Assembly: GCF_032452875.1 (NCBI RefSeq)
Contig: NC_083868.1
Span: 119,858,312-119,922,311, forward strand
DNA from: Bos javanicus
Taxonomy: Eukaryota > Chordata > Mammalia > Artiodactyla > Bovidae
Length of the DNA stretch: 64,000 bases
Direction: 5' to 3'
Shown: piece by piece, positions 45,250 through 56,105 of the stretch
How the letters are laid out: each line of letters opens with the position of its first letter
How positions within the stretch are numbered: the stretch's first letter is position 1
The notes under the pieces: model-generated
What the model saw: the letters and a program-made list of their open reading frames with translations, nothing else
What the model was told of the DNA's origin: nothing
The model's database searches: none
Made by a program: the position numbers and the translations under genes

Positions 45250-45392
45250 CTTTCACTACAGTTCTCTAGATTGAAGTATTTTCTCCTTGCCTCCCACAAA
45301 ACTGTATGCTCTTTAAGAGTGTTATTTTCTTCATCTTTGAAATCAGTATCTTGCATATAGTGACCATTTAATAAATGGTGAATGAATGGACA
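45250..45392 (+). mobile_element. L2 LINE 3'-end remnant
   Basis: ACTGTATGCTCTTTAAGAG, ATCTTGCATATAGTGACC and TTTAATAAATGGTGAATGAA follow the L2 3' UTR order. Confidence 0.55.
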
Positions 45393-46384
45393 AGTTTAGA
45401 CGGAGCTGAAGAAAACTCACTTTTGGCAAAGGATTGAGCAGTGTTTTATGAAAGCCTTAAGTCATTACTGTATATGTTATTAATTGCTTTCAATTCTCTT
45501 TTTTTCCTCTAGTCAATCATTTTAAATTGAATGTCCTCATCTTTGCCCTAAATTAGAGGTTAAACTAGAAATGAAGTCTTTGAACATAAACACTGCCAAA
45601 CATAATAATAATGGTAATGCAAAAAAAGCAAAAACACTTCCCTAAGATATTTTTAATAAAAAATTCAAGTGTGATTTCACCTATTCCAATCCCTACCATC
45701 ACCCTCCATGAAATCAGTAAATGAACCTTCTACAAAATCTAGATTTTTGCAAGGTTTCCGTATGCCAGCTTTCTTAAAAGAAATGAAAGCTATGGAAAGC
45801 AACTCCGTGAATATAGCATACTAATCAAAATGCACTTCTTGGCTCGTTTCCTCTGGTCACCCAAGGGAAGATATGTCTGCCACTCTATAGCAAGCATAAA
45901 ATTTCATCCTGACTTTTAGGCAAAACACCAATGTAATTGACATGTACTACTAATCAGATGTGTATAACACATGATAATATCTTTTCCTCTGTGACTAAGA
46001 GTGATATGCTTCAGTGGTTATCACAGCATTCATGAGGCTACCCTCTTTATATGCACATAGGTGTTCGAGTAATGCATTTGAAAACCATCATGAGGCACTA
46101 TCCATATGTGGTTAAATAATTGAAGCAATTGCCATGTGAGTTGCTGGCCATCACATCTGTATATGTCTCTAGGTTGCAGTCAGCACCATATGTTCTACCA
46201 GATGATGGTTTATGATGCCACAAGGTTTTTCTGACTATCCAGTGGTGATACAGGCCCAGTGTTAACTTGGTCCTGCAGTGCTAAAACCCCACACTACTCT
46301 AATGGGATTCCAAGCCAGCCACACTTCAGATGGGACTTGAACACATTCTCTCTCATTGAGGAGAGGGCTTTAACCCCCAGTCTT
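45393..46384. other. Unassigned sequence
   Basis: About 1 kb, no gene or repeat recognised. A few CTGGGATT/GGGACTTGAAC stretches near 46320-46345 may be eroded SINE. Confidence 0.45.
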
Positions 46385-47008
46385 CTGGTTTGACCTGGTC
46401 TTGGGACTTACTGAAGCTCAGGTTGCTCTGTCTCTGACACAGAAAGAATTCAGCACGAGGCAACGTGATAGATAAGTGGATTTAATAGTACAAGATGATT
46501 GTGAGAGAAACAAGCGGGCAGGAAAGGGAGTGCCCCCCACCCCCGACAAGCACCTAAGGGTTGCATTTATATAAGCAAAGGGGAAGAAGGGATGGAGAAA
46601 AGCCAGCTTCTTCTTCATTCTTTGGGTCTTCCATTATTGAGTTGGGTATGCTTACGATCCTATATGGCTCAACCAGGGACTGTCATGGTGCTGTGAAAAT
46701 GAGCAAAAAGCAGTAATATATACTAAAATGTTATATCATCTCGGGTTTCAGTATAATGTCACCTTTTCCTATATTTCTTTTCATGGTACATGCAGAAAAA
46801 GCCCCTTCTCAAGGATCATTAACTTGCTGACTTCAATGCATAGGATGTAGGTCTTATTCCATCATTGTTTTACTCTTTGGGGATGTGTCTTGTGCTTCTA
46901 TTGCATGGTTTTGTTGCTAGGCAAGCCTGCTTGGTTTTGTCGTTAAGCAAGCCCACTTTCTTGAGTGATCATTAGCTTACAGGTGTCTCCCATACTTTTC
47001 TACTTACG
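46385..47008 (-). mobile_element. ERV LTR, second family, inverted
   Basis: Minus-strand LTR of the same family as 38997-39535. Its start at 47008 reads CGTAAGTAGAAAAGTATGGG against TGTAAGGATAAAAATATGGG there. TATA box TATATAAATGC at 46574-46564 and a poly(A)-like TATTAAA near 46484. U5 reads TTCTTTCTGTGTCAGAGAC, followed by CCTGAGCTTCAGTAAGTCC. Confidence 0.78.
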
Positions 47009-47218
47009 ATCCCCTAGTGAAATTAAATATTTCTGTCCCTTTATTTTGTCCCTATTAGCATGACAGTAAAAACCAAGATTAAATAGCACAGTGAACAAAA
47101 ATATGCTTTCCCCAAGAGCTCTATCCATCCATGCATGTTGATAGACACACAGAGAGAAGTACACCGTTCCTTCAAGATCATAGACATTAACAGACTCAAT
47201 AAAATCCTCCAGTATCAT

Positions 47219-47853
47219 CAGTTCAGTTCAGTTCAGTTCAGTCACTCAGTTGTGTCCGACTCCTTGTGACACCATGAATCACAGCACACCAGGCCTCCCT
47301 GTCCATCACCAACTCTCAGAGTCTACTCAAATTCATGTCCATCGAGTTGGTGATGCCATCCAGCCATTTCATCCTCTGTTGTCCCCTTCTCCTCCTGTCC
47401 GCAATCCCTCCCAGCATCAGAGTCTTTTCCAATGAGTCAACTCTTTGCATGAGGTGGCCAGAGTATTGGAGTTTCAGCTTTAGCATCAGTCCTTCCAATG
47501 AACACCCAGGACTGATCTCCTTTGGGATGGACTGGGTGGATCTTCTTGCAGACCAAGGGACTCTCAAGAGTCTTCTCCAACACCACAGTTCAAAAGCATC
47601 AATTCTTCGGTGCTCAGCTTTTTTCACAGTCCAACTCTCACATCCACACATGACCACTGGAAAAACCATAGCCTTGACTAAACAGACCTTTGTTGGCAAA
47701 GTAATGTCTCTGCTTTTGAATATGCTATCTAGTTTGGTCATAACTTTCCTTCCAAGGAGTAAGCGTCTTTTAATTTCATGGCTGAAATCACCATCTGCAG
47801 TGATTTTGGAGCCCCCAGAAAATGAAGTCTGACACTGTTTCCCCATCTATTTG
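47219..47853 (-). mobile_element. BovB LINE, 3' part of a split copy
   Basis: Inverted BovB with TTCAG repeats at 47219-47240. Encodes the ORF2 C-terminus (frame 47846-47316) but is broken near 47822-47833. Cut at 47853 by a Bov-tA; continues at 48079. Confidence 0.93.
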
Positions 47854-48066
47854 AGGCTTCCCTGGTGGCTCCAATGGTAAAGCGTCTGCCTGCAGTGCAG
47901 GAGACCTGGGTTCAAACCCTGGGTTGGGAAGATCCCCTGGAGAAGGAAATGGCAACCCACTCTAGTACTCTTGCCTAGAAAATTCCATGGACTGAGGAGC
48001 CTGGTGGGCTACAGTCCATGGGGTTACAAAGAGTCAGACATGACTAATCGACTTCACTCACTCACT
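47854..48066 (+). mobile_element. Bov-tA SINE nested in BovB
   Basis: Complete Bov-tA (GGTGGCTCCAATGG, GGTTCAAACCC) ending in a CACTCACTC tail. Flanked by a perfect 12-bp duplication CCCATCTATTTG at 47842-47853 and 48067-48078. Confidence 0.96.
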
Positions 48067-48078
48067 CCCATCTATTTG

Positions 48079-48379
48079 CTGTGAAGTGCTGGGACCAGAT
48101 GCCATGATCTTCGTTTTCTGAATGTTGAGCTTTAAGCCAACTTTTTCCCTCTCCTCTTTCACTTTCATCAAGAGGCTTTTTAGTTCCTCTTCACTTTCTG
48201 CCATAAGGGTAGTGTCATCTGCATATCTGTGGTTATTGATATTTCTCCAGGCAATCTTGATTCTAGCTTGTGCTTCTTCCAGCCCAGTGTTTCTCATGAT
48301 GTACTCTGAATATAAGTTAAATAAGCAGGGTGACAATATACAGCCTTGACATACTCCTTTTCCTATTTGGAATCAGTCT
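48079..48379 (-). mobile_element. BovB LINE, 5' part of the split copy
   Basis: Continuation of 47219-47853. Keeps RT motif C as YADD (NNHRYADDTTLMAES, minus strand near 48225). 5' truncation near 48379, where a Bov-A2 inserted. Confidence 0.92.
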
Positions 48380-48387
48380 GCAAACTT

Positions 48388-48667
48388 CTCTGGAGAAGGC
48401 AAGGCAACCCACTTCAGTACTCTTGCCTGGAAAATCCCATGGATGGAGGGGTCTGGTGGGCTGCAGTCCATGGGGTAGCTAGGAGTCAGACACGACTGAA
48501 CAACTTCACTTTCACTTTTCACTTTCATGCATTGGAGAAGGCAATGGCAACCCACTCTAGTGTTCTTGCCTGGAGAATCCCAGGAACGGGGGAGCCTGGT
48601 GGGCTGCCGTCTATGGGGTTGCACAGAGTCGGACACGACTGAAGTGACTTAGCAGCAGCAGCAGCAA
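48388..48667 (+). mobile_element. Bov-A2 SINE (dimer)
   Basis: Dimer with CACTTTTCACTTTCATGCATT linker region and (AGC)n tail at 48650-48665. Flanked by CTGCAAACTT at 48378-48387 and 48668-48677. Confidence 0.95.
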
Positions 48668-48737
48668 CTGCAAACTTGTCACGGTTGAATTGCCCATTGC
48701 ATTAGCTATTGATGAATATCTTAAGAACTTTGTTAAG

Positions 48738-48926
48738 TGAAAGTCGCTCAGTCACATCTGACTCTTTGCAACCCCATCAACTATACAGTCCATGGAATTC
48801 TCCAGGCCAGACTACTGGAGTGGGTAGCCATTCCCTTCTCCAGGGTATCTTCCCAACCGGGGATCAAACCCAGATCTCCCATATTGCAGGCAGATTCTTT
48901 ACCAGCTGAGCCACCCGGGAAGCCCA
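48738..48926 (-). mobile_element. Bov-tA SINE
   Basis: Inverted Bov-tA with head complement GAGCCACCCGGGAAGCCC and B-box complement GGGATCAAACCC. Confidence 0.92.
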
Positions 48927-49095
48927 TATATATTACGTTTTATATTATTATTGCATATATTTACACAATTATTATATATAATTACAATGTATTACATTGT
49001 ATTCTATATAATAGAATACAATAGAGCTTATATTCTATTGAAAATATGATTCTCAACTATATTGAGAATAAAATAATTGAGAATATAATTCTTAA
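48927..49095. repeat. AT-rich tract with three small inverted repeats
   Basis: Perfect arms: ACAATG/CATTGT (48984-49000, 5-bp loop), GTATTCTAT/ATAGAATAC (48999-49019, 3-bp loop) and ATTCTCAA/TTGAGAAT (49049-49069, 5-bp loop). No gene. Confidence 0.85.
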
Positions 49096-49111
49096 TTCAG
49101 TAATTGAATCT

Positions 49112-49240
49112 CTGGAGAAGGAAATGGAAACCCACTCTATTAATGTTGTTTGGAAAATCCCATGGAGCCTGGTGGGCTACCACCCATCAGATCACAAAGA
49201 TTGGGACACGACTGAGTGACTAAACAACAACAACAACATT
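49112..49240 (+). mobile_element. Bov-A monomer SINE
   Basis: Single headless Bov-A unit (CTCTGGAGAAGGAAATGG to GACTGAGTGACTAAAC) with an (ACA)n tail; has internal gaps. Confidence 0.88.
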
Positions 49241-49834
49241 TTATTGAGAAAATATATTCTAATGATCTACTATATTAACACCTAAGTATCAGGCATATTT
49301 TGTTTTATTACACTTTATTGTTTGAGTTTTTACAAATTGAAGGTTTTTGGCAAGGAGTAGTATTGAATTTTAAGTCTTATTATTTAAGAAATATATTTCA
49401 AAGGCTGTAGCTGCCATTGATAATGATTCTTCTGATGGGTGCAAAAATCAGCTGATAAATTTCTGGAGAGAGTTTGAAATTCTAGAATGTCATTAAGAAC
49501 ATTTTTGATAAGAAGAAGACAAAATATCAACATTAACAGGAGTTTGGAAGAAGTTGATACCAATTTCCTGGGTGTTTTTGAGAAATCAAGACTTTGATGG
49601 AAGAAGTAATTGCAGATGTGATATAAATATTAAGAATATTAGAATTAGAAGTAGAGCCTGAAGATGTTACTGAATTGCTACAATCGCATGATAAAACTTT
49701 CACGGAATAGGAGTTGCTACTTGCATATAAGCAAAGAAATTGCTTGAAATCAGTGGTTTTCTGGTGGAAATGCTGTGAAGATTGTTGAAATGACAAGAGG
49801 ATATTTAGAATATTACATAAATTTACTTGATAAA

Positions 49835-49959
49835 AAGCTTACTCGCTCAGTCGTGTCCCACTGTTTGCAATCCCAGGGACTTTAGCCCAACAGGCTCCTC
49901 TGTCCATGTAATTTTTCAGGCAAGAATCGTTGAATGGGTTGCCATTTCCTCCTTCATAG
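49835..49959 (-). mobile_element. Bov-A monomer SINE nested in Tigger
   Basis: Headless inverted Bov-A. Flanked by TTGATAAA at 49827-49834 and 49960-49967. Confidence 0.9.
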
Positions 49960-50018
49960 TTGATAAAGCAATGGGAAAGTTTAAAAGGATTGACTCAAAT
50001 TTTGAAAGAAGTTTAAAG

Positions 50019-50325
50019 GTAAGTGAAAAGTGAAAGTTACTCAGTCATGTCTGACTCTTTGCAACCCCATGGACTATACAGTCCATGGAATTCTCCTGGA
50101 GTGCGTAGCCATTCCCTTCCCCATGGGATCTTCCCAACCCAGGGATTGAACCCAGGTCTCCCACATCTCAGGCAGATTCTTTACCAGCTGAGTCACCAGG
50201 AAAGCCCAAGAATACTGGAGTGAGTACCCTATCCCTTCTCCAGGGGATCTTCCCAACCCAGGAATTGTACTGGGGTCTCCTGCATTGCAGGTGGATTCTT
50301 TACCAGCTGAGCTACCAGGGAAGCC
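50019..50325 (-). mobile_element. Bov-tA SINE with two tandem tRNA-like heads
   Basis: Read from 50325 on the minus strand: a full head (CTGGTAGCTCAGCTGGTAAA) and partial body, then at about 50206 a second head (CTGGTGACTCAGCTGGTAAA, B box GGTTCAATCCC) with a full body and 3' tail. A dimeric, Bov-tA3-like arrangement. Confidence 0.88.
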
Positions 50326-50483
50326 ACCTACTGTAGGTAAAATGCTGTCAAATAGTATTGTGTGCTACAAAAAATCCATTCGTAAAAAGAAGAATTAATA
50401 GATGAGGAAAATCTTATTGTTGTTTTAGTTCAAAAAATTGCCACAGCCACTCCAGCCTTTAGCAACCAACACCCTGATCAGTT

Positions 50484-50655
50484 GGGCTTCCCTGGTGGCT
50501 CAGCTGGTAAAGAATCTGCCTGCAATGTTGGAGACTTGGGTTTGATCCCTGAATGGCTACCAACTCCAGTATTCTTGCCTAGAGAATTCCATGAACAGAA
50601 CCTGGTCATGGTGTTGCAAAGAATGGGACACGAGTGACTAACACTTCCCTTTCAT
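50484..50655 (+). mobile_element. Bov-tA SINE nested in Tigger
   Basis: Head GGTGGCTCAGCTGG, B box GTTTGATCCC, shortened body. Flanked by CCTGATCAGTTGG (50473-50485) and CCTGATCACTTGG (50656-50668). Confidence 0.92.
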
Positions 50656-50965
50656 CCTGATCACTTGGCAGCTGTCAACATCGAGGTAAGACTCTCCATT
50701 AACAAAAAGATTATGACTCATTGAAAGTGCAGATTATGGCTAGAATTTTTTGGAAATAAAGTGTTTTTAAATTAAAGTGTGTACATTGGGATTTTTTTTA
50801 GACCTAATGCTATTGCACACTTAATAGACTACAATACAGTGTAAATATATCCTCCATATGCATTGGAAAACCAAAAAAATTATGTGACTTGCTTTATTTC
50901 CATATTTGCCATATTGTGATGGTCTGAAATCAGTCCTATCGTATCTTGGAGGTATGCTCGTGTAT

Positions 50966-52446
50966 AGATGGATACCAGGAAAATGAAACATATCTGAGGA
51001 GGGTGACAAGGGCTTCTTCCTGCATAGGAAGACAAACTGGCTTTTCAAGGCAAAGGTTTGAACCAGAATGAGGTTAGCAACATGTCACGGGCCTGTTGGG
51101 TAACTTTCTGTGCTAAAGCAAAGGCATGGCTGCCATAATAGGGGAGCTTCTTCAAGGATTCTAAGTCCTCCATAATCGTCAGGGCCTCTGGAGGCTAACC
51201 ACACTGTGGATCTTAGTAATGTGATCATGAGCAGCCTGGGGAGACTCTGGTTAGTGAGCGTGCCTCTGGCCACCTCCTCAGACTGTAGTTAGAGCTTTCA
51301 CCCCCACCACATCCCTTCCCCCTAAAATTCAACTGCGATGGGCTACACTGACTTAAATGTTATGTAGATATTTCTATTCTTCCCTTGTTTAACTCCAGTA
51401 AGTTCTCTGGCTCTAGTTCTTCTGTACTCAGGATGAACTTTGCCCTAAAATCCCAGAATAGGGAAGCCACTGAGTGGCCAGAGGCCATAAGCCTGATTGG
51501 CTCGTAGTATCCAGGCAAAGCAGGAGTGGCTAGAGCGCAGTGGTGAACTGAGCTTGGAATTCCTTCAGTGTCTGGGGTGAAAGGTATGTACCAGGCCTGA
51601 CTGTTGTCTGAGCCTTCAGTGGTGGGCCTGGCAGGCCCTGCCTGCCTTGAAGATAAGTCATGAGACTATTTGCACGCTCCTCAAGGTTCTAGGATGTAAC
51701 TGAGAGTAACTGAGGGCTAGGAAGTGACCACAGCAGTAGACTAGAGGAAGAAGTGCTTCTTTAAAGGAAAGAAGTTCCGAAGGGTTCTTGATGAGTTAAA
51801 GACTGGTGAAATTAGGCAGATGGGTTTAGGCTTAAGGTGGAGAAGAATCTCAGCAGCTCAACTCCAGCACTCTCAGGTAGAGCATGCAAAGAAGCCCATT
51901 CCCAGGGGAAAGGAGTTCATGATGGTTCCTTCAACTTAGAGGACAGCCATGGGAAATCGATGACTTCCTAACACCCTTGACCCCTTTGGGTTCCCTCCAT
52001 TTTTGAAGCATTTATTACCTTATTCCTGGGAATGTGTGGCATAAGGAATGGGATTCAGAGAAATATAGGCTGCTTCCACCAGTGATGAAGCCTGGACCTA
52101 TGGACTGTCTGAAGCCTAGTAGCTGGATATTGAGATGGTTTCTATATCTCCAATTGGTGAAGCAGACCAGCAAGATGAGAAGACAGGTCCCTGCTCTCAG
52201 CTTGAATTTTACTGATCCAACCAGCTCTCCTCCTTTCTACTATCTTAGAGAGGAAAGTTCTGATATTTTCTATACATCTAGAGCTTTATACTAGAGAAGA
52301 AACCAAAGGATCTCTATATTTATGGAGAAATAACAATAAAACAGAGACGTTTTTCAAAAAGTCATCCCTAATCTGACCACATAGAGGTAGACCTGTTAAT
52401 GTTTTAATATATTTCCTGTGTTTCTTCTTGGTATATTTTTCCTTGT
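50966..52446. other. Unassigned sequence
   Basis: About 1.5 kb, less AT-rich than its surroundings, with no repeat I recognise. Open frames (for example 52034-52294) lack family features or clear splice context. Confidence 0.45.
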
Positions 52447-53436
52447 TTCAGTTCAGTTCAGTTCAGTCACTCAGTCGTGTCTGACTCTTTGCAACTCCAT
52501 GAACTGCAGCATGGCAGGCCTCCCTGTCCATCACCAACTCCCGGAGTTCACCCAAACTCATGTGCATGGAGTCGGTGATGCCATCCAGCCATCTCATCCT
52601 CTGTCATTCCCTTCTCCTCCTGCCCCCGATCCCTCCCAGCAGCAGAGTCTTTTCCAATGAGTCAACTCTTCGCATGAGGTGGCCAAAGTACTTTTCAGCT
52701 TTAGCATCATTCCTTCCAAAGAAATCCCAGGGCTGATCTCCTTCAGAAAGGACTGGTTGGATCTCTGTGCAGTCCAAGGGACTCTCAAGAGTCTTCTCCA
52801 ACACCACGGTTCAAAATCATCAATTCTTCGGCACTCAGCCTTCTTCACAGTCCAACTCTCACATCCATACATGACCACTGGAAAAACCATAGCCTTGACT
52901 AGACGGACATTTGTTGGCAAAGTAATGTCTCTGCTTTTGAATATGCTATCTAGGTTGGACATAACTTTCCTTCCAAGAAGTAAGCGTCTTTTAATTTCAT
53001 GGCTGCAGTCACCATCTGCAGTGATTTTGGAGCCCCAAAAGATAAAGTCTAACACTGTTTCCACTGTTTCCCCATCTATTTCCCATGAAGTTATGGGACC
53101 AAATGCCATGATCTTCATTTTCTGAATGTTGAGCTTTAAGCCAACTTTTTCACTCTCCTCTTTCACTTTCATCAAGAGGCTTTTTAGTTCCTTTTCACTT
53201 TCTGCCATAAGGGTAGTGTCATCTGCATATCTGAGGTTATTGATACTTCTCCCGGCAATCTTGATTCCAGTTTGTGCTTCTTCCAACCCAGCGTTTCTCA
53301 TGATGTACTCTGCATAGAAATTAAATAAGCAGGGTGACAATATACAGCCTTGATGTACTCCTTTTCCTATTTGGAACCAGTCTGTTGTTCCATGTCCAGT
53401 TAGTTCTAACTGTTCCTTCCTGACCTGGTATACAAT
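52447..53436 (-). mobile_element. BovB LINE, 5'-truncated
   Basis: Inverted BovB with TTCAG repeats at 52448-52468. The frame 53340-52594 (248 codons) keeps RT motif C as YADD (NNLRYADDTTLMAES) and the CESWTVKK tail. A 5-bp loss near 52691 (AAGTACTTTTCAGC) shifts the C-terminus into 52807-52604. Possible short duplication TGGTATA at both edges. Confidence 0.93.
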
Positions 53437-53459
53437 TTTACAATCTACTTTTTCAACTT

Positions 53460-53730
53460 GTCATTATCACATAAGCAATTCCCCTGTTACTAAAAGTATT
53501 GCATATTAAAGATTTTGATAAATGTATTATATTTCTTGTAACAATATTTACTTACTAATTCACCCATTGTTGGACATTTGGATTGTTTCCAGTATTTCTA
53601 CTCTGAATAATATTGCAATGAACAATCATACTTCAGATATTCCAAGCTATATATATCACCAGAAGTGAATTATTACATGAAATAGTTTCCCAAGAACAGC
53701 ATGTGTAATTCATTTTTCAAGGAAGTCTTT
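53460..53730 (-). mobile_element. Old L1-like fragment
   Basis: CATTGTTGGACATTTGGATTG, TTTCCAGTATTTCTACTCTG and AATATTGCAATGAACAATCA follow a common antisense L1 3' region. Diverged, edges approximate. Confidence 0.5.
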
Positions 53731-53764
53731 CAAACTCTATACATTATTACTATAGAATAACTAT

Positions 53765-53985
53765 GTGTGCATGCTCAGTCACTCAGTCATGTCTGACTTT
53801 TTGTGACCCCATGGACTGTAGCCCACCAATCACCTCGGGCCATAGGATTTTCCAGGCAAGAATGCTTGATTAGGTTATAATTTCCTCCTCCAAGGAATAT
53901 TCCTGACACAGGGATCGAACCCATGTCTCCTGTGTCTGTTGCTTTGACAGGCAGATTCTTTACCACTGAGTCACCTGGGAAGTCC
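53765..53985 (-). mobile_element. Bov-tA SINE
   Basis: Inverted Bov-tA with GGGATCGAACCCATG B-box complement and GAGTCACCTGGGAAGTCC head complement. Confidence 0.92.
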
Positions 53986-54650
53986 ATAGGATGTCATAAA
54001 TTGGGAAGATGTCTGTGCATTCAGAAATTGGTCCTCATGTTTGTAAGACCAAACTATTGATTGGTCAACATATTGGATACTGTTGGTTGTCTATTTAACA
54101 TCAAGTCTCATTGTTCCTTTCTAATCAGAGCTCCATTCTTCATCTATACATCACCATCTTTGGCACTTCTAGCTACAGAAATGTACATGGCTATATTAAT
54201 CCTTCTTCTTTGTCAGTAATTGATTTATGAATAGCTAAGAGATGTATTTGGAACCACTGAGATTGGAGGAGAGAGGTTTCCTGCATTATTCAGGGTGGTC
54301 TTCAGAAGCTAGTTTTCTCTCTCCCTCTGCATGTTGTCATAGGTGGACATAAGTCCCTTCTTTCTGTTAAAGTCATTTATCCTCATATCTGGGGATTAAG
54401 ATTATACACTGAGGAAACATTAACATTTATAATCCTGAGGAAACCCAGTTGGAATTGCATCCGACCTCTGTACTTCCAGATATATAAGTCAATTAGGTGT
54501 TTTATTGCTTAAACCAATTTGAGATCTATTTTTTATGCATCTGTAGTTGAAACTGTCATAACTGTTTCAGTAAGCATGAAATCGCCAGATGAGAAGACTC
54601 ATCCACACCACAATTGTCTCTCTGGCTTTCTTGCCATTCTTCAAATACCC
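53986..54650. other. Unassigned sequence
   Basis: About 660 bp, no gene or repeat recognised. Confidence 0.5.
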
Positions 54651-54787
54651 TGTTATGGGTTGGGTGTATCCTCTTGAAATTCATATTTTGAATTCCAATC
54701 CTCTAGCACCTTAGAATGTGACCTTTTTTGGAAACAGGGTCATTGTAGATGTAATTAGTTTGGTTAAGATAAAATCATTTGGAGTAG

Positions 54788-55006
54788 CATGTGTACGTAT
54801 GTGCATGCTAAGTTGCTTCAGCCATGTCCGACTCTGTGCGACCCTGTGGACTGCAGCCCACCAGGCTCCTCTGTCCATGGGATTCTCCATGCAAGAATAC
54901 TGGAGTGGGTTGTCATGCCCTACTCCAGGTAATCTTCCTGACCCAAGGGTCAAACCCACATCTCTTATGTCTCCTGCTTAGCAGGCAGGTTTTCTACCAG
55001 TAGCTC
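54788..55006 (-). mobile_element. Bov-tA SINE nested in LTR
   Basis: Flanked by a 13-bp perfect duplication TCATTTGGAGTAG at 54775-54787 and 55007-55019. Confidence 0.95.
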
Positions 55007-55138
55007 TCATTTGGAGTAGAGTGGGCCCCTAATCAATAATGACTGGCATCCATATAAATTAGGGAAATTTGCACCTAGACATGTATATGTACCCTGTGAA
55101 CATGAAGGCAGAGATCAAGATGATATTTCCACAGGCCT

Positions 55139-55350
55139 GTGTGCTCAGTTGCTCAGTCGTGTCTGACTCTATGTGAGCCCTTGGACTGTAGCCTGGCAGG
55201 CTCCTCTGTCCATAGACTTTTCCAAACAAGAATCCTGGAGTGGGTTTCCATTTCCTTCTCCAGGGGATCTTCCCAACCTAGGGACCGAACCTGAATCTCC
55301 TGCATCTCCTGCAATGAGGCAGATTCTTTACTACTGAGCCATCAGGGAAG
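55139..55350 (-). mobile_element. Bov-tA SINE nested in LTR
   Basis: Flanked by ATTTCCACAGGCCT (from 55124) and ATTTCCATGGGCCT (from 55351). The B-box complement is damaged (GGGACCGAACC). Confidence 0.92.
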
Positions 55351-55572
55351 ATTTCCATGGGCCTAGAAATGCCAAACATTGCTGAAATATCTCTGGAAGC
55401 TTGGAGAGGGGCATAGAAAAGATTCTGATTCTTTCTCACAATCTTCAGAAAGAACCAACCTGTTAACACCTTATCTTGGACTTCCAGTCTCCAGAATTAT
55501 AGGTGAATAAACTCCTGTTGTTTCAGCTGCCATTTGTGATCATTTGTTTTTAGCCCTAGCAAACAAATAACA

Positions 55573-56105
55573 GCAATATTTCTGAGTTAGAGCCTTTTCA
55601 CTGGCTGTTCCTATATTTACAATGCTTTTACAACTGATCTTGCCATTCCTGGTCCCTTCTTAACTAGAGCAGCCCTATAGTTACTTTATATCAGGGGCCT
55701 CCAACTCCTGGAATATGGACCAATACTGGCCCATGGTCTGTTGGGAAGTGGGCCACACAGCGGGAGGTGAGCAGGGCTAGTGAGCGAAGCTTCATCTGTG
55801 TTTTCAGCCACTCCCCATCACTTGCATTGTGACCTGAGCTCCACCTCCTGTCAGATCAGTGGCAGCATAATAAATGTAATGTGTTGAATCATCCCCAAAT
55901 CACCTTCTCGCCACCTGTGAAAAAAATTGTCTTCCATGAAATCATTCCCTGGTGCCAAAAATGCTGGGCACCATTAGTTTATATCACCACCATCCTTTCA
56001 TTCTCTGCTAAGCATTCACCATTCTCTGATATTTTGCAGATTTAATTATGTGTTGACTGTCTGCCCCCTCCCACTAGAATGTGAACTTCTTTGATGAATA
56101 TAAAT
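55573..56105 (+). mobile_element. L2 LINE 3' remnant, split by a hAT miniature element
   Basis: Left part GAGCCTTTTCACTGGCTGTT, right part CTTTCATTCTCTGCT and CCCACTAGAATGTGAACTTC follow the L2 3' region. The DNA transposon at 55692-55976 separates them. Confidence 0.55.
55692..55976. mobile_element. hAT-Charlie-type miniature DNA transposon
   Basis: About 285 bp. Left end CAGGGGCCTCCAACTCCTGG; right end TGGTGCCAAAAATGCTGGGC, roughly the inverted partner. Flanked by an 8-bp duplication CTTTATAT/GTTTATAT (55684-55691, 55977-55984), as hAT elements make. Internal GAAGCTTCATCTGTGTTTTC and GCGGGAGGTGAGCAG are typical. No transposase. Confidence 0.75.

Larger units (their letters stand above)
49290..50965 (+). 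mobile_element. Tigger1-like DNA transposon, internally deleted, carrying three SINEs
   Basis: Left terminus CAGGCATATTTTGTTTTATT with ACAAATTGAAGGTTTTTGGC, and right terminus CTTGGAGGTATGCTCG, match the two ends of Tigger1 (mariner/pogo-like). Between them only the C-terminal part of the transposase region remains, starting near 49370 (AAGTCTTATTATTTAAGAAA). It continues through GAGTTTGGAAGAAGTTGAT, AGCAATGGGAAAGTTTAAAA and GCCACAGCCACTCCAGCC to the 3' UTR (ATGCTATTGCACACTTAATA). The 5' transposase half is gone and stops fill the rest. SINEs at 49835, 50019 and 50484 interrupt it. Confidence 0.82.
54651..55572 (+). mobile_element. MaLR/MLT-type solo LTR, split by two SINEs
   Basis: Starts TGTTATGGGTTGGGTGTATC and ends about CAAACAAATAACA. 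Contains CCTTAGAATGTGACCTTTTT, GTGGGCCCCTAATCAATAAT, ACACCTTATCTTGGACTTCC and GTGAATAAACTCCTGTTGTT in LTR order. An inverted copy of the same family lies at 57040-57595. Subfamily not assigned. Confidence 0.72.

Noticed and set aside
52034..52294. 86-codon plus-strand frame as an exon candidate
   Set aside because: No clear acceptor/donor pair or family match; would need expression data to support it.
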